Part shown: positions 17,652-26,530 of the stretch, piece by piece
Position numbering within the stretch: position 1 is the stretch's first letter
Layout: each line of letters opens with the position of its first letter
Origin: an uncultured beta proteobacterium
Lineage (GTDB): Bacteria; Pseudomonadota; Gammaproteobacteria; Burkholderiales; Burkholderiaceae_A
Length of the DNA: 39,842 nucleotides
NCBI GenBank assembly: GCA_902586195.1
Contig: CACIGF010000007.1
Coordinates: 1-39,842, forward strand
Direction of reading: 5' to 3'
The notes under the pieces: model-generated
Database searches by the model: none
Seen by the model: the letters and a program-made list of their open reading frames with translations, nothing else
Told to the model about the DNA's origin: nothing
Program-made: the position numbers and the translations under genes

Positions 17652-18229
17652 ATGTCTCCTCTAACTTCATTCTTAATTATCTGTTGAAGGGTATTTATCG
17701 ATAAACCTTTAGAACACAAGTTTTTATCGCCGTAGTTGAGACAGTAGACTATAACCTCATGGCCCTCCCATTGACAACCTAACGCTTCAACCTTATGCCT
17801 ATAGAACGGGTGTTTGAGTTGTAAAACTTCAGTGGCGATATCAATTTCTAAAAAGTGCATCAATACCTCCTTTGAGGAGTCGGAAAAAACACATATTCGT
17901 AATATGGTGTATTCCGTCGCTATATCCCTACTCAACTCACCAATAAGAATAGGTCCAAAGCCTTCTAACTCTCTCATTAAATTTATTGCTAATTTGCGCA
18001 GGAAGTTAACCCTATTATTCAAATCTTCCCAATAAAACATCTTAAGGTATTCCCTGACAGATTTTTCAATCTCTAGGTTTGTCGGAAAGTTATTTGACCT
18101 GGTCTTTTGCCGTTTATTAGGTTTCAGCATGCTTCCAGCCTTTTGTTTAGCTTCTGAGTAATTAAACCCTTCTTCAACTATCAATCTGGTGGTAATTTGC
18201 AATATGTCTTCTTTAAAATTAGTCATCAC
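17648..18229 (-). CDS. Conserved hypothetical protein (Mpl-adjacent family)
   Basis: A 193-residue soluble protein with no signal peptide or membrane helix. The first 50 residues (LIVEEGFNYSEAKQKA) look like a helical, possibly nucleic-acid- or protein-binding region; the middle (LMRELEGFGPILIGELSRD) and the segments VLMHFLEIDIATEVL and VEALGCQWEG suggest a mixed alpha/beta domain. I recognise a family found between tlpA and mpl in betaproteobacteria, sometimes labelled nucleotidyltransferase, but no GS-x10-DxD catalytic motif is visible, so I assign no function. It is the first gene of the seven-gene minus-strand operon and diverges from mpl with 28 bases between start codons. Confidence 0.8.
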   Translation of the reverse strand: MMTNFKEDILQITTRLIVEEGFNYSEAKQKAGSMLKPNKRQKTRSNNFPTNLEIEKSVREYLKMFYWEDLNNRVNFLRKLAINLMRELEGFGPILIGELSRDIATEYTILRICVFSDSSKEVLMHFLEIDIATEVLQLKHPFYRHKVEALGCQWEGHEVIVYCLNYGDKNLCSKGLSINTLQQIIKNEVRGDI

Positions 18230-18257
18230 AGCCCTTACTTATCAGTAAAATACTAGT

Positions 18258-19646
18258 ATGCATATACATATTATCGGAATTTGTGGAACTTTTATGGCTG
18301 GGCTTGCAGTTTTGGCCAAAGAATTAGGGTTTAAGGTTTCCGGTTGTGACGCGAAATACTATCCACCAATGAGTGATCAATTAGAAGCAAATAAAATAGA
18401 GTGTATTAAAGGTTTTGATTTAGCCAACATGAAGATACATCCTGACTTATGGATAATAGGAAATGTTGCAACTCGAGGAATGCCTGTGATAGAAAAAATA
18501 ATTGCGGATAAGAAAAACTATATGTCCGGTCCAGAGTTCCTATCAAAGAAAATTTTAAAAGATAGGCCGATTATCGCAGTAGCAGGCACGCATGGAAAAA
18601 CCACAGTGACATCGATAATAACATGGCTTCTTGAATGTGCCGGAATTAAACCAGGTTTCTTGATTGGCGGGATTCCTATGAACTTCGGAATATCTGCTAG
18701 AGTTGGTAAGCCAAATTCCCCCTTCGTGATAGAGGCGGACGAATACGACACTTCTTTCTTCGATAAACGTTCAAAGTTTCTACATTATGCAGCTGATTAC
18801 GTTGTTTTAAATAATCTTGAATTCGATCACGCTGATATTTTTGATGATTTAGACGCAATTAAGAGGCAGTTTCATCACTGGATAAGGACTCTTGGCCAAA
18901 GCACGGTAATCTACTCAAACCGTAAAAGCAATGCTCTTGATGATGTTTTATCTTTTGGAGTTTGGAGTAATGTTAAAGGTTTTAACGATAAGCAACAGTT
19001 GCGTCTGGACTGGTCCAATACAAATGGAAAAAATAGTTTTCAGGTTTTCAATGGTACAAACAAACTAGGGTTTGTCGATAGTCCAATCTTTGGTGAACAT
19101 AACGCAAGTAATTTTCTAGCGGCGTACGGTATAGCGTCTGAATTTGGAGTAAGTTTTAACCAAACTGTCAGACATTTTAAAGAATTCAGAGGAGTCAAAC
19201 GTAGATTAGAACTTATAGCAAATATTTCTGACATAAAAGTTTATGATGATTTTGCCCATCATCCGACTGCAGTTAAAAAAACTATCGAAGCTCTAAGAAA
19301 TACGTCAAAAAGATTGGGCACTGCTAACGTAAATAGGCTGATCGTAGTTTTCGAACCAAGATCAAACAGCTTAAAACTCGGATATGGTAAACACCAACTC
19401 GCTGAGTCATTTAAGGGTGCTGACATTGTTCATGTTTATGATGGGTCTGTAAACTGGGATGTAAAATCGGCATTAAATAGCCTTGGACAGAAAGTTTATG
19501 TTGACAGTAATGTCCAACATATTCTTCAAAGATTGTCATCTCAAATATGTAAAGGAGATACTGTTGTATTTATGTCTAATGGAGATTTTCAAGGAATTTT
19601 ACAAACATTCGTCGAAATTCTTGCTTTAAAGAAATCCCAACGATAA
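18258..19646 (+). CDS. mpl: UDP-N-acetylmuramate:L-alanyl-gamma-D-glutamyl-meso-DAP ligase
   Basis: Murein peptide ligase that joins recycled tripeptide to UDP-MurNAc. It is a Mur ligase with N-terminal Rossmann-like HIIGICGTFMAGLAVLAKELG, the ATP site AGTHGKTT at 109-116, the Mpl-type EADEYDTSFFDKRSKF segment, NLEFDHADIF and a C-terminal domain with DDFAHHPTA and FEPRSN. The ICGTFMAG rather than GIGGxGM start and the 462-residue length separate Mpl from MurC. Together with AmpD and AnmK in this window it supports an active peptidoglycan recycling pathway. aroE follows 12 bases later. Confidence 0.96.
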   Translation: MHIHIIGICGTFMAGLAVLAKELGFKVSGCDAKYYPPMSDQLEANKIECIKGFDLANMKIHPDLWIIGNVATRGMPVIEKIIADKKNYMSGPEFLSKKILKDRPIIAVAGTHGKTTVTSIITWLLECAGIKPGFLIGGIPMNFGISARVGKPNSPFVIEADEYDTSFFDKRSKFLHYAADYVVLNNLEFDHADIFDDLDAIKRQFHHWIRTLGQSTVIYSNRKSNALDDVLSFGVWSNVKGFNDKQQLRLDWSNTNGKNSFQVFNGTNKLGFVDSPIFGEHNASNFLAAYGIASEFGVSFNQTVRHFKEFRGVKRRLELIANISDIKVYDDFAHHPTAVKKTIEALRNTSKRLGTANVNRLIVVFEPRSNSLKLGYGKHQLAESFKGADIVHVYDGSVNWDVKSALNSLGQKVYVDSNVQHILQRLSSQICKGDTVVFMSNGDFQGILQTFVEILALKKSQR

Positions 19647-19658
19647 GGTTTTTTGGAT

Positions 19659-20525
19659 ATGACTTCAAGCGAAAAATTTGCCGTTATAGGAGATCCGATT
19701 TCCCACTCAAAATCACCACAATTACATAATAAATTTGGAGACGAATTCAAAGTCAAGTTATCGTACGATAAAATCCATACGCACGCATCTGAATTAGAGG
19801 CTCGTGTAGATAGTCTTATTGAAAAGGGTTATCGAGGATTCAACGTTACATTACCCCTTAAAGAAGCGATGTATAAAATTGGTAATTTGAGAGGGTATGA
19901 TCTTTCTGAGAGATCCATACGTGCACAAAGTGTAAATACAGTTTTAATTAGAAAAGAAAAAATTTTTCTCGATAATACAGACGGTACCGGCTTTATAAAA
20001 TCAATGAATTATCCTCATTATTTTGACTTGCATAAAAAAAACTTGCTCATCATAGGCGCGGGTGGGGCTACTAAGGGTATACTAGGGCCAATCCTAGATG
20101 TTTATCCTGCAAGTATTACCATTTCAAATAGGTCTTTTGAAAAGATTGCGTTATTAAGAGAGCGGTTTAATAGCCCCTTGTTGTCGTTTAATCTATTGAA
20201 AGATTTAAATAGCGAGAGTAATTTGAATGAGTATGAAAATACTGGTTCATTTGACGTCATAATAAACGCGACCTCATCAAGCGTCTCAATGGAAGATTCT
20301 TTAATCAATCCAAAATATTTTAAAAAAGCGAAGCTTATAATTGATTTATTCTATGCCAAAAAACTGACGAGCTTCTTAAGAGTCGCTAAGGAGTATGGGT
20401 GTAATAATGTAATGGACGGTTTTCCTATGCTAGTTGAACAGGCAGCTGAGAGTTTTTACATTTGGACGGGTTTAAAGCCGGACACGAACAGGATAATTGC
20501 TAAAAGAGACGTCTTTTTTGAATGA
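19659..20525 (+). CDS. aroE: Shikimate dehydrogenase
   Basis: NADPH-dependent reduction of 3-dehydroshikimate. Shikimate binding is shown by GDPISHSKSP and NVTLPLKE with catalytic K68, and by NTDG with D108. The nucleotide-binding loop is GAGGATKGI, and the C-terminal signature is DGFPMLVEQAAESFYIWTG. The ATG at 19659 is chosen over an in-frame TTG two codons upstream; AAGG lies about ten bases before it. The protein has 288 residues, a little longer than E. coli AroE because of inserts near residues 185-200. No terminator is evident in the spacer that follows. Confidence 0.96.
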   Translation: MTSSEKFAVIGDPISHSKSPQLHNKFGDEFKVKLSYDKIHTHASELEARVDSLIEKGYRGFNVTLPLKEAMYKIGNLRGYDLSERSIRAQSVNTVLIRKEKIFLDNTDGTGFIKSMNYPHYFDLHKKNLLIIGAGGATKGILGPILDVYPASITISNRSFEKIALLRERFNSPLLSFNLLKDLNSESNLNEYENTGSFDVIINATSSSVSMEDSLINPKYFKKAKLIIDLFYAKKLTSFLRVAKEYGCNNVMDGFPMLVEQAAESFYIWTGLKPDTNRIIAKRDVFFE

Positions 20526-20722
20526 TCACTTTGAGAGAACTCCCTTAATGTTATTTTTAGGCTTTCTTGCTACCGAAACTCGAAAATGATTAAACGTATG
20601 GCGCCGAGACCGGGTGCCTGGAGGTAAATTGTGTGGTTCGAATACTGCAAATTGTCACTCAGCCACTATGAACAACGAATTTAGTAATTAGGATGTCAAA
20701 AAAAAGCTATTCGAGTATATAT
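20526..20722. other. Unassigned spacer between aroE and moaC
   Basis: 197 bases between converging genes. The centre (about 20600-20625) is much richer in G+C than its surroundings and can form a hairpin, GGCGCC with GGTGCC around a 7-base loop. On the minus strand a start-less reading frame of 42 codons (20526-20654) contains LPPGTRSRRHTFNHFRV, which looks protein-like but matches nothing I can name. An 11-base direct repeat AAAAAGCTATT occurs at 20701-20711 and again at 20725-20735 across the end of moaC. I find no tRNA: the GGTTCGAAT at about 20635-20643 has no matching stem. It may be a small RNA, a gene remnant or an interspersed repeat. Confidence 0.5.
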
Positions 20723-21214
20723 TTAAAAAGCTATTGGTCTTTCCCACCTACCTGATTTCCCTCCCTCTTTTAAGAGAAGACAAATTTCTCCGATACTCAT
20801 GTTTTTATCGATCGATTTTCCCATATCGTATACAGTGAGCAAGCCAATAGACACAGCAGTTAGTGCTTCCATTTCAACTCCAGTCTTGCTTTCAGATAAG
20901 CATGTGACAATTAATTCGATCGAAAGGGAGGATGGACAATTTTTGAACTCAATATCTATGTGAGAAATCGCAATAGGATGACACAGAGGAATTAAGAAAC
21001 TGGTTTGTTTTGAGCCTTGAATTGCAGCAAGCCTCGCCACAGATAGCACGTCGCCTTTCTCTATCTTTCCTGCTAAGATAGTTTCAAATGCTAGTTTATT
21101 CATAAATATTTTGCCCGAGGCAATCGCCTTTCTATTGGTTATAGCCTTTGAACCGACATCTACCATGTGCGCTTGCCCGTGCTCGTTAAAATGACTCAAT
21201 TTTTTACTGTCCAT
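20723..21214 (-). CDS. moaC: Cyclic pyranopterin monophosphate synthase MoaC
   Basis: Second enzyme of molybdenum cofactor synthesis, acting after MoaA. Signature blocks are MVDVGSKAITNRKAIASG, IPLCHPIAISHIDIEF (substrate pocket), TGVEMEALTAVSIGLLTVYDM and the C-terminal GGKSGRW. The 163 residues match the family. Its presence implies Mo-dependent enzymes elsewhere in the genome; no other moa or mo gene is in the window. The start codon at 21214 lies only four bases from the divergent protease start at 21219, so each promoter must lie in the neighbouring coding sequence or the two must share one compact region. Confidence 0.96.
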   Translation of the reverse strand: MDSKKLSHFNEHGQAHMVDVGSKAITNRKAIASGKIFMNKLAFETILAGKIEKGDVLSVARLAAIQGSKQTSFLIPLCHPIAISHIDIEFKNCPSSLSIELIVTCLSESKTGVEMEALTAVSIGLLTVYDMGKSIDKNMSIGEICLLLKEGGKSGRWERPIAF

Positions 21215-21218
21215 TTTT

Positions 21219-22748
21219 ATGTTTACCTCAATAATTAGCCGCTTACAGAAAGTAAAAGGTATATTCGCTTCCCTTGCAATAAATATTTTGATGGCGTTAC
21301 CTTATACAAACCTTGCGTATGCAGATACTTTGCCCTCTCTGGGAAGCGAACCTGGCAACATATCTCTTCATGATGAGTATGCAATCGGCAAGAAAGTTTT
21401 CGTGCGAATAAAATTATCTCAATCTTATCTTGACCACCCAGAATTGGAGGATTTTATCATGAATAGAATAAGTCCGATTTTGACTGATCAAACTTTTATT
21501 GAGGCGCAAAAATATTCGGATTTTCAAGCAGTCAATAAAATTAGACTATTTTTTATTGATGATCCAAGTTTAAATGCTTTCGCTTTACCTGGAAATTTCA
21601 TCGGTATTAATAAAGGTCTCATTGCAAGCATCGACGACCACCGTGAACTTTTGGCTGTTTTTTGCCATGAATTAGCTCATCTAACCCAACGTCATCTTTC
21701 TCGTCTCTACAAAAGTCAAAAGGATTCGTCGGATATTATGTTGTTGACATTATTGTCAGCCATTATCTTAGGAGTTGCTGAGCCTGATGCCGCCGCCGGA
21801 ACCTTATCATTAGGACAGACGCTCGCTTTGAAAAAACAGATGAGTTTTTCTAGACACGCTGAAAATGAGGCTGATCAAAAAGGTATCAAGTATTTGGAAA
21901 TACTATCTGTAAGTCCAAAATACATGATCAGGATCTTACGCAGAATGCAAGAGAAAAGTGCTCTTGAGGGGGTAGGTTCTGGAGTTTCTTGGCTACGAAC
22001 CCATCCCTTGACTGTCGAAAGGCTTGCAGGGATTGATGGAAGAATAAATAATAAACCGCAAGAAACAATACCTTTGGAAGTTGACGAGAATGAAAAAATC
22101 TTTGATTTTCTCCGTGCCACACTAACAAAAAGTGATATCGAACCGCTTAAAACAGAATTTAACTCAGAGCTGGAAAAAACCTTTTATGAGTTTTGGAATG
22201 CTTTTAGTAATGAAAAGTATGTTGAAGCAGGACTTTTACTTAAAAAGTTGAATGAGCTGAAGAGTAATTCTCGTGGAAGTTTAAATGAAGCTATAGAAGA
22301 TATTATTTCTATGAGCGAGATTAAATTTTTCTTAAAAATCGGAGAACTTGATAAGGCTGACTCACTGATCAAGGCGTTTAACCACGATGCTCCGGTAGAT
22401 TGGCTTATGAGAGAGCTAAACAGATTAAGGTTACGCGTACTTTATTCATTAGAACAGGTAAAAGAGTTTGAGGTAATCGCACGAAAAGCAGTAAAACTTT
22501 ACCCTAAAGATGACTGGTTTTGGAAAAAAAGAGCTAGTATGGAGTTTCGGAAAGGTAATGCAGCAAGGGCTCACTTTTTTGTTGCGAAAGGTTTTCTGGC
22601 AATTGGAAATGAAGCCGGAGCAATAGAACAGTTGACGCTGGCACGTGCAGTGGAAAGTAAGCAACAGAAAATATTAAAGTTAAAAATAGAAGCCGAACTC
22701 GATAGGTTAAGAAGATCTATGAGCGGTTATCTTTCTCCACTCGGATAA
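21219..22748 (+). CDS. Periplasmic M48 metalloprotease with TPR tail (BepA-like)
   Basis: Zinc endopeptidase of the BepA/YfgC type, which helps assemble or degrade outer-membrane proteins such as LptD. A signal peptide is visible (basic start, hydrophobic 14-28, likely cleavage after AYA at residue 35). The catalytic motif HELAH lies at 150-154, and the third zinc ligand is in ENEAD near 215. A hydrophobic loop follows the active site, then RTHPLTVERL. The C-terminal 240 residues are helical repeats of TPR type (AIEDIISMSEIKFFLKIGEL onward). The 509 residues are close to BepA. The signal peptide supports this start although no good ribosome-binding site precedes it. Its end overlaps the zinc-finger gene by 32 bases. 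Confidence 0.9.
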   Translation: MFTSIISRLQKVKGIFASLAINILMALPYTNLAYADTLPSLGSEPGNISLHDEYAIGKKVFVRIKLSQSYLDHPELEDFIMNRISPILTDQTFIEAQKYSDFQAVNKIRLFFIDDPSLNAFALPGNFIGINKGLIASIDDHRELLAVFCHELAHLTQRHLSRLYKSQKDSSDIMLLTLLSAIILGVAEPDAAAGTLSLGQTLALKKQMSFSRHAENEADQKGIKYLEILSVSPKYMIRILRRMQEKSALEGVGSGVSWLRTHPLTVERLAGIDGRINNKPQETIPLEVDENEKIFDFLRATLTKSDIEPLKTEFNSELEKTFYEFWNAFSNEKYVEAGLLLKKLNELKSNSRGSLNEAIEDIISMSEIKFFLKIGELDKADSLIKAFNHDAPVDWLMRELNRLRLRVLYSLEQVKEFEVIARKAVKLYPKDDWFWKKRASMEFRKGNAARAHFFVAKGFLAIGNEAGAIEQLTLARAVESKQQKILKLKIEAELDRLRRSMSGYLSPLG

Positions 22749-22917
22749 ATGATGTTCCGCAATAGGGACATTTTACTTCGTTGTCATGACTTAGATTAAG
22801 GAAGACTCTAGGGTGGTGGTTCCATTTTGAATCACCTTCATCAGGGCAAGATGCAACATCTGCAGTTTTTTCTAACACACGAGGTTTTTGCTCTCTAGGT
22901 TTGCTATTGTTTGACAT
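22717..22917 (-). CDS. Small zinc-finger protein (zf-CHCC, NDUFS6-like)
   Basis: A 66-residue protein with likely zinc ligands C24 in ASCPDEGD, H35 in HHPRVFL, and C50/C53 in CPYCGTSF. This CHCC pattern is shared with the mitochondrial complex I subunit NDUFS6. The bacterial copies beside ilvE are common in beta- and alphaproteobacteria; their role is not established. It overlaps the end of ilvE by 14 bases, so it is probably translated from the same mRNA, and it converges on the protease gene. Confidence 0.9.
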   Translation of the reverse strand: MSNNSKPREQKPRVLEKTADVASCPDEGDSKWNHHPRVFLNLSHDNEVKCPYCGTSFIRVEKDNRS

Positions 22918-23836
22918 AAGTTAGCCACTTTTTATAGGACTTATTATTGCCATTGACAATTTCGAAGAAGAAGTCCTGCAGTTTCTCGGTTATGATTCCA
23001 CGGTTTCCTGTTCCTATTACCCGATCATCCAAAGAAACTATAGGAGTAATTTCGGCGGCCGTTCCTGTGAAAAATGCTTCTTCTGCGCTGTAAACTTCAT
23101 CCCGGGTGATTCTTTTCTCTATAATGCTGATGCCTAGTTCCTTCGCTAACGAAATAACAGTATCTCTGGTAATACCTTCCAAACAAGTGGATAAATCCGT
23201 CGTGATCAAGTTACCTTTCCTTACAATAAAGATATTCTCTCCTGCTCCTTCGGAAACGTAACCATCGGTATCCAAAATAAGTGCTTCATCATAGCCGTAA
23301 CGAGCAGCTTCCTGGTGCGCGAGTATCGAGTTAATGTAATAACCACAGGCTTTTGCTCTTACAAGTGCAGAGTTGACATGATGGCGGTTGAAGGAGGATG
23401 TTTTCACCTTGATGCCGTGACGCAGTCCATCGTCACCTAGATAGGTTCCCCAGGGCCAGGCGGCTATGGCTACGTTAACTGAACACCCTTTTGTACTTAA
23501 CCCCATTTTTTCGGATCCATAAAACACTAGCGGTCTGATATAACAAGACTTCAGCGAATTTTTTATGATTAAATCTAAAACTGCATCATGAATACTCGTT
23601 TCGTCATGCGGAATTGTTATTTCAAAAATTTTAGCTGAATTAAATAGACGTTCAATATGATCTGCTAGTCGGAAAACTGCCCCTCCATTCTCAATCTGAT
23701 AACACCTTATCCCTTCAAATACTCCCATCCCGTAATGCAAGGTGTGAGTTAAAACATGAACTGAGGCATCTCTCCATGGCACAAATTCTCCATTCATCCA
23801 TATCAATCCATCACGATCACTCATTGATTCTGTCAT
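22904..23836 (-). CDS. ilvE: Branched-chain amino acid aminotransferase
   Basis: PLP fold-type IV aminotransferase for valine, leucine and isoleucine. It starts with the typical WMNGEFVPWRDASVHVLTH, then HYGMGVFEGIRCY. The PLP lysine is K162 in LVRAKACGYYINS, and the cofactor-phosphate region is EGAGENIF followed by LEGITRDTV. The 310 residues are standard. Two ATG codons are possible, 23836 and 23824; the second begins MSDRDGLIW, which fits homologues better, and neither has a clear ribosome-binding site. It lies 30 bases after glnE. Confidence 0.95.
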   Translation of the reverse strand: MTESMSDRDGLIWMNGEFVPWRDASVHVLTHTLHYGMGVFEGIRCYQIENGGAVFRLADHIERLFNSAKIFEITIPHDETSIHDAVLDLIIKNSLKSCYIRPLVFYGSEKMGLSTKGCSVNVAIAAWPWGTYLGDDGLRHGIKVKTSSFNRHHVNSALVRAKACGYYINSILAHQEAARYGYDEALILDTDGYVSEGAGENIFIVRKGNLITTDLSTCLEGITRDTVISLAKELGISIIEKRITRDEVYSAEEAFFTGTAAEITPIVSLDDRVIGTGNRGIITEKLQDFFFEIVNGNNKSYKKWLTYVKQ

Positions 23837-23866
23837 TTTTTTTGTTTTTTGTTATAAACCTTGATT

Positions 23867-26512
23867 CTACTGTAACTTAGAATGGATTTGATTAAGAGGC
23901 CGTATTTTTTTCGGACAATTCTGAAATGCAATTTCCCAGAGTTCATTAACTTTTTCTCTTTCTTTGGTAATAATTTCTGACTTAACTAGACCTTCAGAGT
24001 TGTTAAGTCTATTTTTGTGAATTAATTCTCTGTACTTTACGAATATTTTAGAAACCTCTCCTGTCAATGAAGCTGGCAATAACTGTAAATCTCCTATGAC
24101 TCCTAAAAGGGCGAAGTTACCTATATTCTCGCAAAGCTTTGGATACATTGAAGCATTCGCGAGGATAATATACTGGACTAAAAATTCTATATCTATTAAT
24201 CCACCTTTATCGTGCTTAATGTCTACAACGCTATGCTTTCTCATTTTTTTCCGTCTCTCTTCCATTAGAAAACGCATGGATAATACTTCCTCTTGTAACG
24301 ATTTAGAGCTTCTGTGTTGCATTAACACTTCTGAACGTAGATTGTTAAATTTCTCGTTTATTAAACCACTTCCTAATAAGAATCTAGCTTTTGTTAATGC
24401 TTGATGTTCCCAGCACCACGCCTTGCTTTTCTGATAGTCCATGAATGAATTTATGGAAGAAACCAGTAATCCAGTAGCTCCATTTGGACGGAGTGCAGTA
24501 TCTATTTTAAAAAGGCTTCCCGAAAAAGTCCGTAACTCAATCCAAGAGATAAAGCGTTTAATTAATTTATAAGTGTTTTCTTGATGGATTGCATTTAACT
24601 TATTTGTGAGAAAAATCAAATCTAAGTCCGAACCGATATCCATTTCTTTAGTCCCGAGCTTTCCGTAGGCGATAATTGCTAACTCATCTTTCAACCATTC
24701 CATCTTAGAAGCTCGTAAAGAGAAATCAAAAGTGATATTTAAAATAACTTCTGTTAGTGATGTCAAATTATCTGAAATTTGAACAATTGATTTGCTGTTT
24801 TTTAAACCACTCGCAAGTATTTTGAATAAATTAAGGTGGTAAACATCTCGTATTACATTTAAACTTTGTTCTATGTCAGAAGAATAAGCGTTGTGAATTC
24901 TTTCGATTTCATCTTTTGCTTGTTCAGTTAGTTCAGGAAGATTTATCTCTTCATAAAAAAAATTATCATCAAGCATTTGATCGATCAATTTTGGATACTG
25001 GATAATAAAATCCCCAATCCATGGAGAGGTTTTATTAATTCTTACAAGTTTTTGTTCAATTTCAGGTTTCTCAGCTAATAACGAAATATACGACGACCTT
25101 CCTTGAATCTTCTCATAAAACTTTCTTAGATAAAGGTCTTTTTCCTCCACATTTTCTGGTCGAAGTTTTTGGGCAGTAACCTCCGGTTTCTCAATGAGGC
25201 CTATTTCATTTTTATATAAATTCGGGTTGTCAGAAAAAATTGTCTCATAAATTGACTTTACTTTCTCAACATGATTTCCAAATTGACTTTTGAGAGCCTC
25301 AAAAGTATCAAAATCAAGTATCTTCAGGAAAGATTTTATACACGGAAGATCACCTGTAAAAATATGTGTTTGTCTATCTTCCTGGTATTGAATAAGGTTT
25401 TCTAACCGACGGAAAAGAGTATACGCATTTAAAAGATCAGCACAGTCTTGATGCTCTATTAGTTTGTTTCTATCTATCTCCCTCAAAGCAACCCTTAATG
25501 AAGTTGTTTGAAGTTTCCTATGATATCCACCTTTGAGTAACTGGAAGTATTGCACTATGAACTCAACTGTACGAATACCTCCAAAGTCTTTTTTTAAATT
25601 AAAAGAAAATCCTTGTCTTATTCGCCTATTTTTGTTGTTGCTAATGATTTTTCTATTCATTTCTCTTAAAGATTTCACTATCTGAAAATCAGCAAAGGGG
25701 CGAAACAAGAAGCTACTGATTACATTTTCTAATTCGTTTTTGAACCTTCGAAAAGTTATTCTGTCGAGAAATATGTGCTCGGTACAGACTCTGGCTTTTA
25801 TCCATGCGTATCTTTCCCAGTCCGAAGCGGTTTTGAGGAAATATGAATTTAAAGAGTTCAGAGAAACAACTTTAGGTCCTGCGGCACCATACGGACGAAG
25901 GCGCATGTCAACTCTGTAAACAAAACCATGATCAGTGATAGTAGAAAGATTATTTATAAACCGAGTTATTACCTTATCCCAAAATTTCTCAAATTTTGCT
26001 AGTGTAGTAGCGTTCCTTCCTAATTCATCTTTGTAAGGAGAAAAAAAGATTATATCTATATCAGAGGAGGCATTAAGTTCTCTTCCTCCTAACTTTCCCA
26101 TAGCAATAATGAATAATTCGCTTTTTTCTCGATCGCTTTCAGGCATCATATTTAACTCTTTTGCATAATACGTCATCGAGTCAACTATTGAGGTTTGTAT
26201 ACAAATTTCCGCCAGGTAGCTGAGGCTGCCTAGGTTTTCTTCTAGCGTTGCTTTAGAATCAATATCCCTTTTAATAATGGATATGAAACTAGTTTTTTTG
26301 AAGAGGCGCAAATTTTTAGTGACATTCTCAAGATCACTACCTAGGGGCTTTGGAAAAAATTTTTCTCTCTGTTTTAATAATTCTTCTTTTCCAATCCTAT
26401 TCGAATCATTTATCAATAAGTCCGATTTTTTGAAAAAATAGTAATCTCTTTCAAACCATGATGAACCGGTAAGAAAGTCACCGTCCTTATCTCCTAGGTT
26501 AGTTTCTGTCAT
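23867..26512 (-). CDS. glnE: Bifunctional glutamine synthetase adenylyltransferase/deadenylase
   Basis: GlnE adds and removes AMP on glutamine synthetase in response to PII state. The N-terminal nucleotidyltransferase domain has GKLGGRELNASSDID at 139-153 and RLRPYGAAGP; the C-terminal one has YGKLGTKEMDIGSDLDLIF and ALRPNGATG. The helical spacer and GlnD-UR-like end (RHSVVDIKHDKGGLIDIEFLVQY in part) are present. At 881 residues it is shorter than E. coli GlnE (946), mainly by a reduced N-terminus. It leads the glnE-ilvE-zinc-finger operon and diverges from yhdP with 18 bases between the outermost starts. Confidence 0.96.
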   Translation of the reverse strand: MTETNLGDKDGDFLTGSSWFERDYYFFKKSDLLINDSNRIGKEELLKQREKFFPKPLGSDLENVTKNLRLFKKTSFISIIKRDIDSKATLEENLGSLSYLAEICIQTSIVDSMTYYAKELNMMPESDREKSELFIIAMGKLGGRELNASSDIDIIFFSPYKDELGRNATTLAKFEKFWDKVITRFINNLSTITDHGFVYRVDMRLRPYGAAGPKVVSLNSLNSYFLKTASDWERYAWIKARVCTEHIFLDRITFRRFKNELENVISSFLFRPFADFQIVKSLREMNRKIISNNKNRRIRQGFSFNLKKDFGGIRTVEFIVQYFQLLKGGYHRKLQTTSLRVALREIDRNKLIEHQDCADLLNAYTLFRRLENLIQYQEDRQTHIFTGDLPCIKSFLKILDFDTFEALKSQFGNHVEKVKSIYETIFSDNPNLYKNEIGLIEKPEVTAQKLRPENVEEKDLYLRKFYEKIQGRSSYISLLAEKPEIEQKLVRINKTSPWIGDFIIQYPKLIDQMLDDNFFYEEINLPELTEQAKDEIERIHNAYSSDIEQSLNVIRDVYHLNLFKILASGLKNSKSIVQISDNLTSLTEVILNITFDFSLRASKMEWLKDELAIIAYGKLGTKEMDIGSDLDLIFLTNKLNAIHQENTYKLIKRFISWIELRTFSGSLFKIDTALRPNGATGLLVSSINSFMDYQKSKAWCWEHQALTKARFLLGSGLINEKFNNLRSEVLMQHRSSKSLQEEVLSMRFLMEERRKKMRKHSVVDIKHDKGGLIDIEFLVQYIILANASMYPKLCENIGNFALLGVIGDLQLLPASLTGEVSKIFVKYRELIHKNRLNNSEGLVKSEIITKEREKVNELWEIAFQNCPKKIRPLNQIHSKLQ

Positions 26513-26530
26513 TTATCTAAAAAATGTTAA

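Noticed and set aside
20600-20660. Possible tRNA, from GGTTCGAAT resembling a T-loop
   Set aside because: The flanking bases cannot form a five-pair T stem, and no acceptor or anticodon arms can be placed around it.
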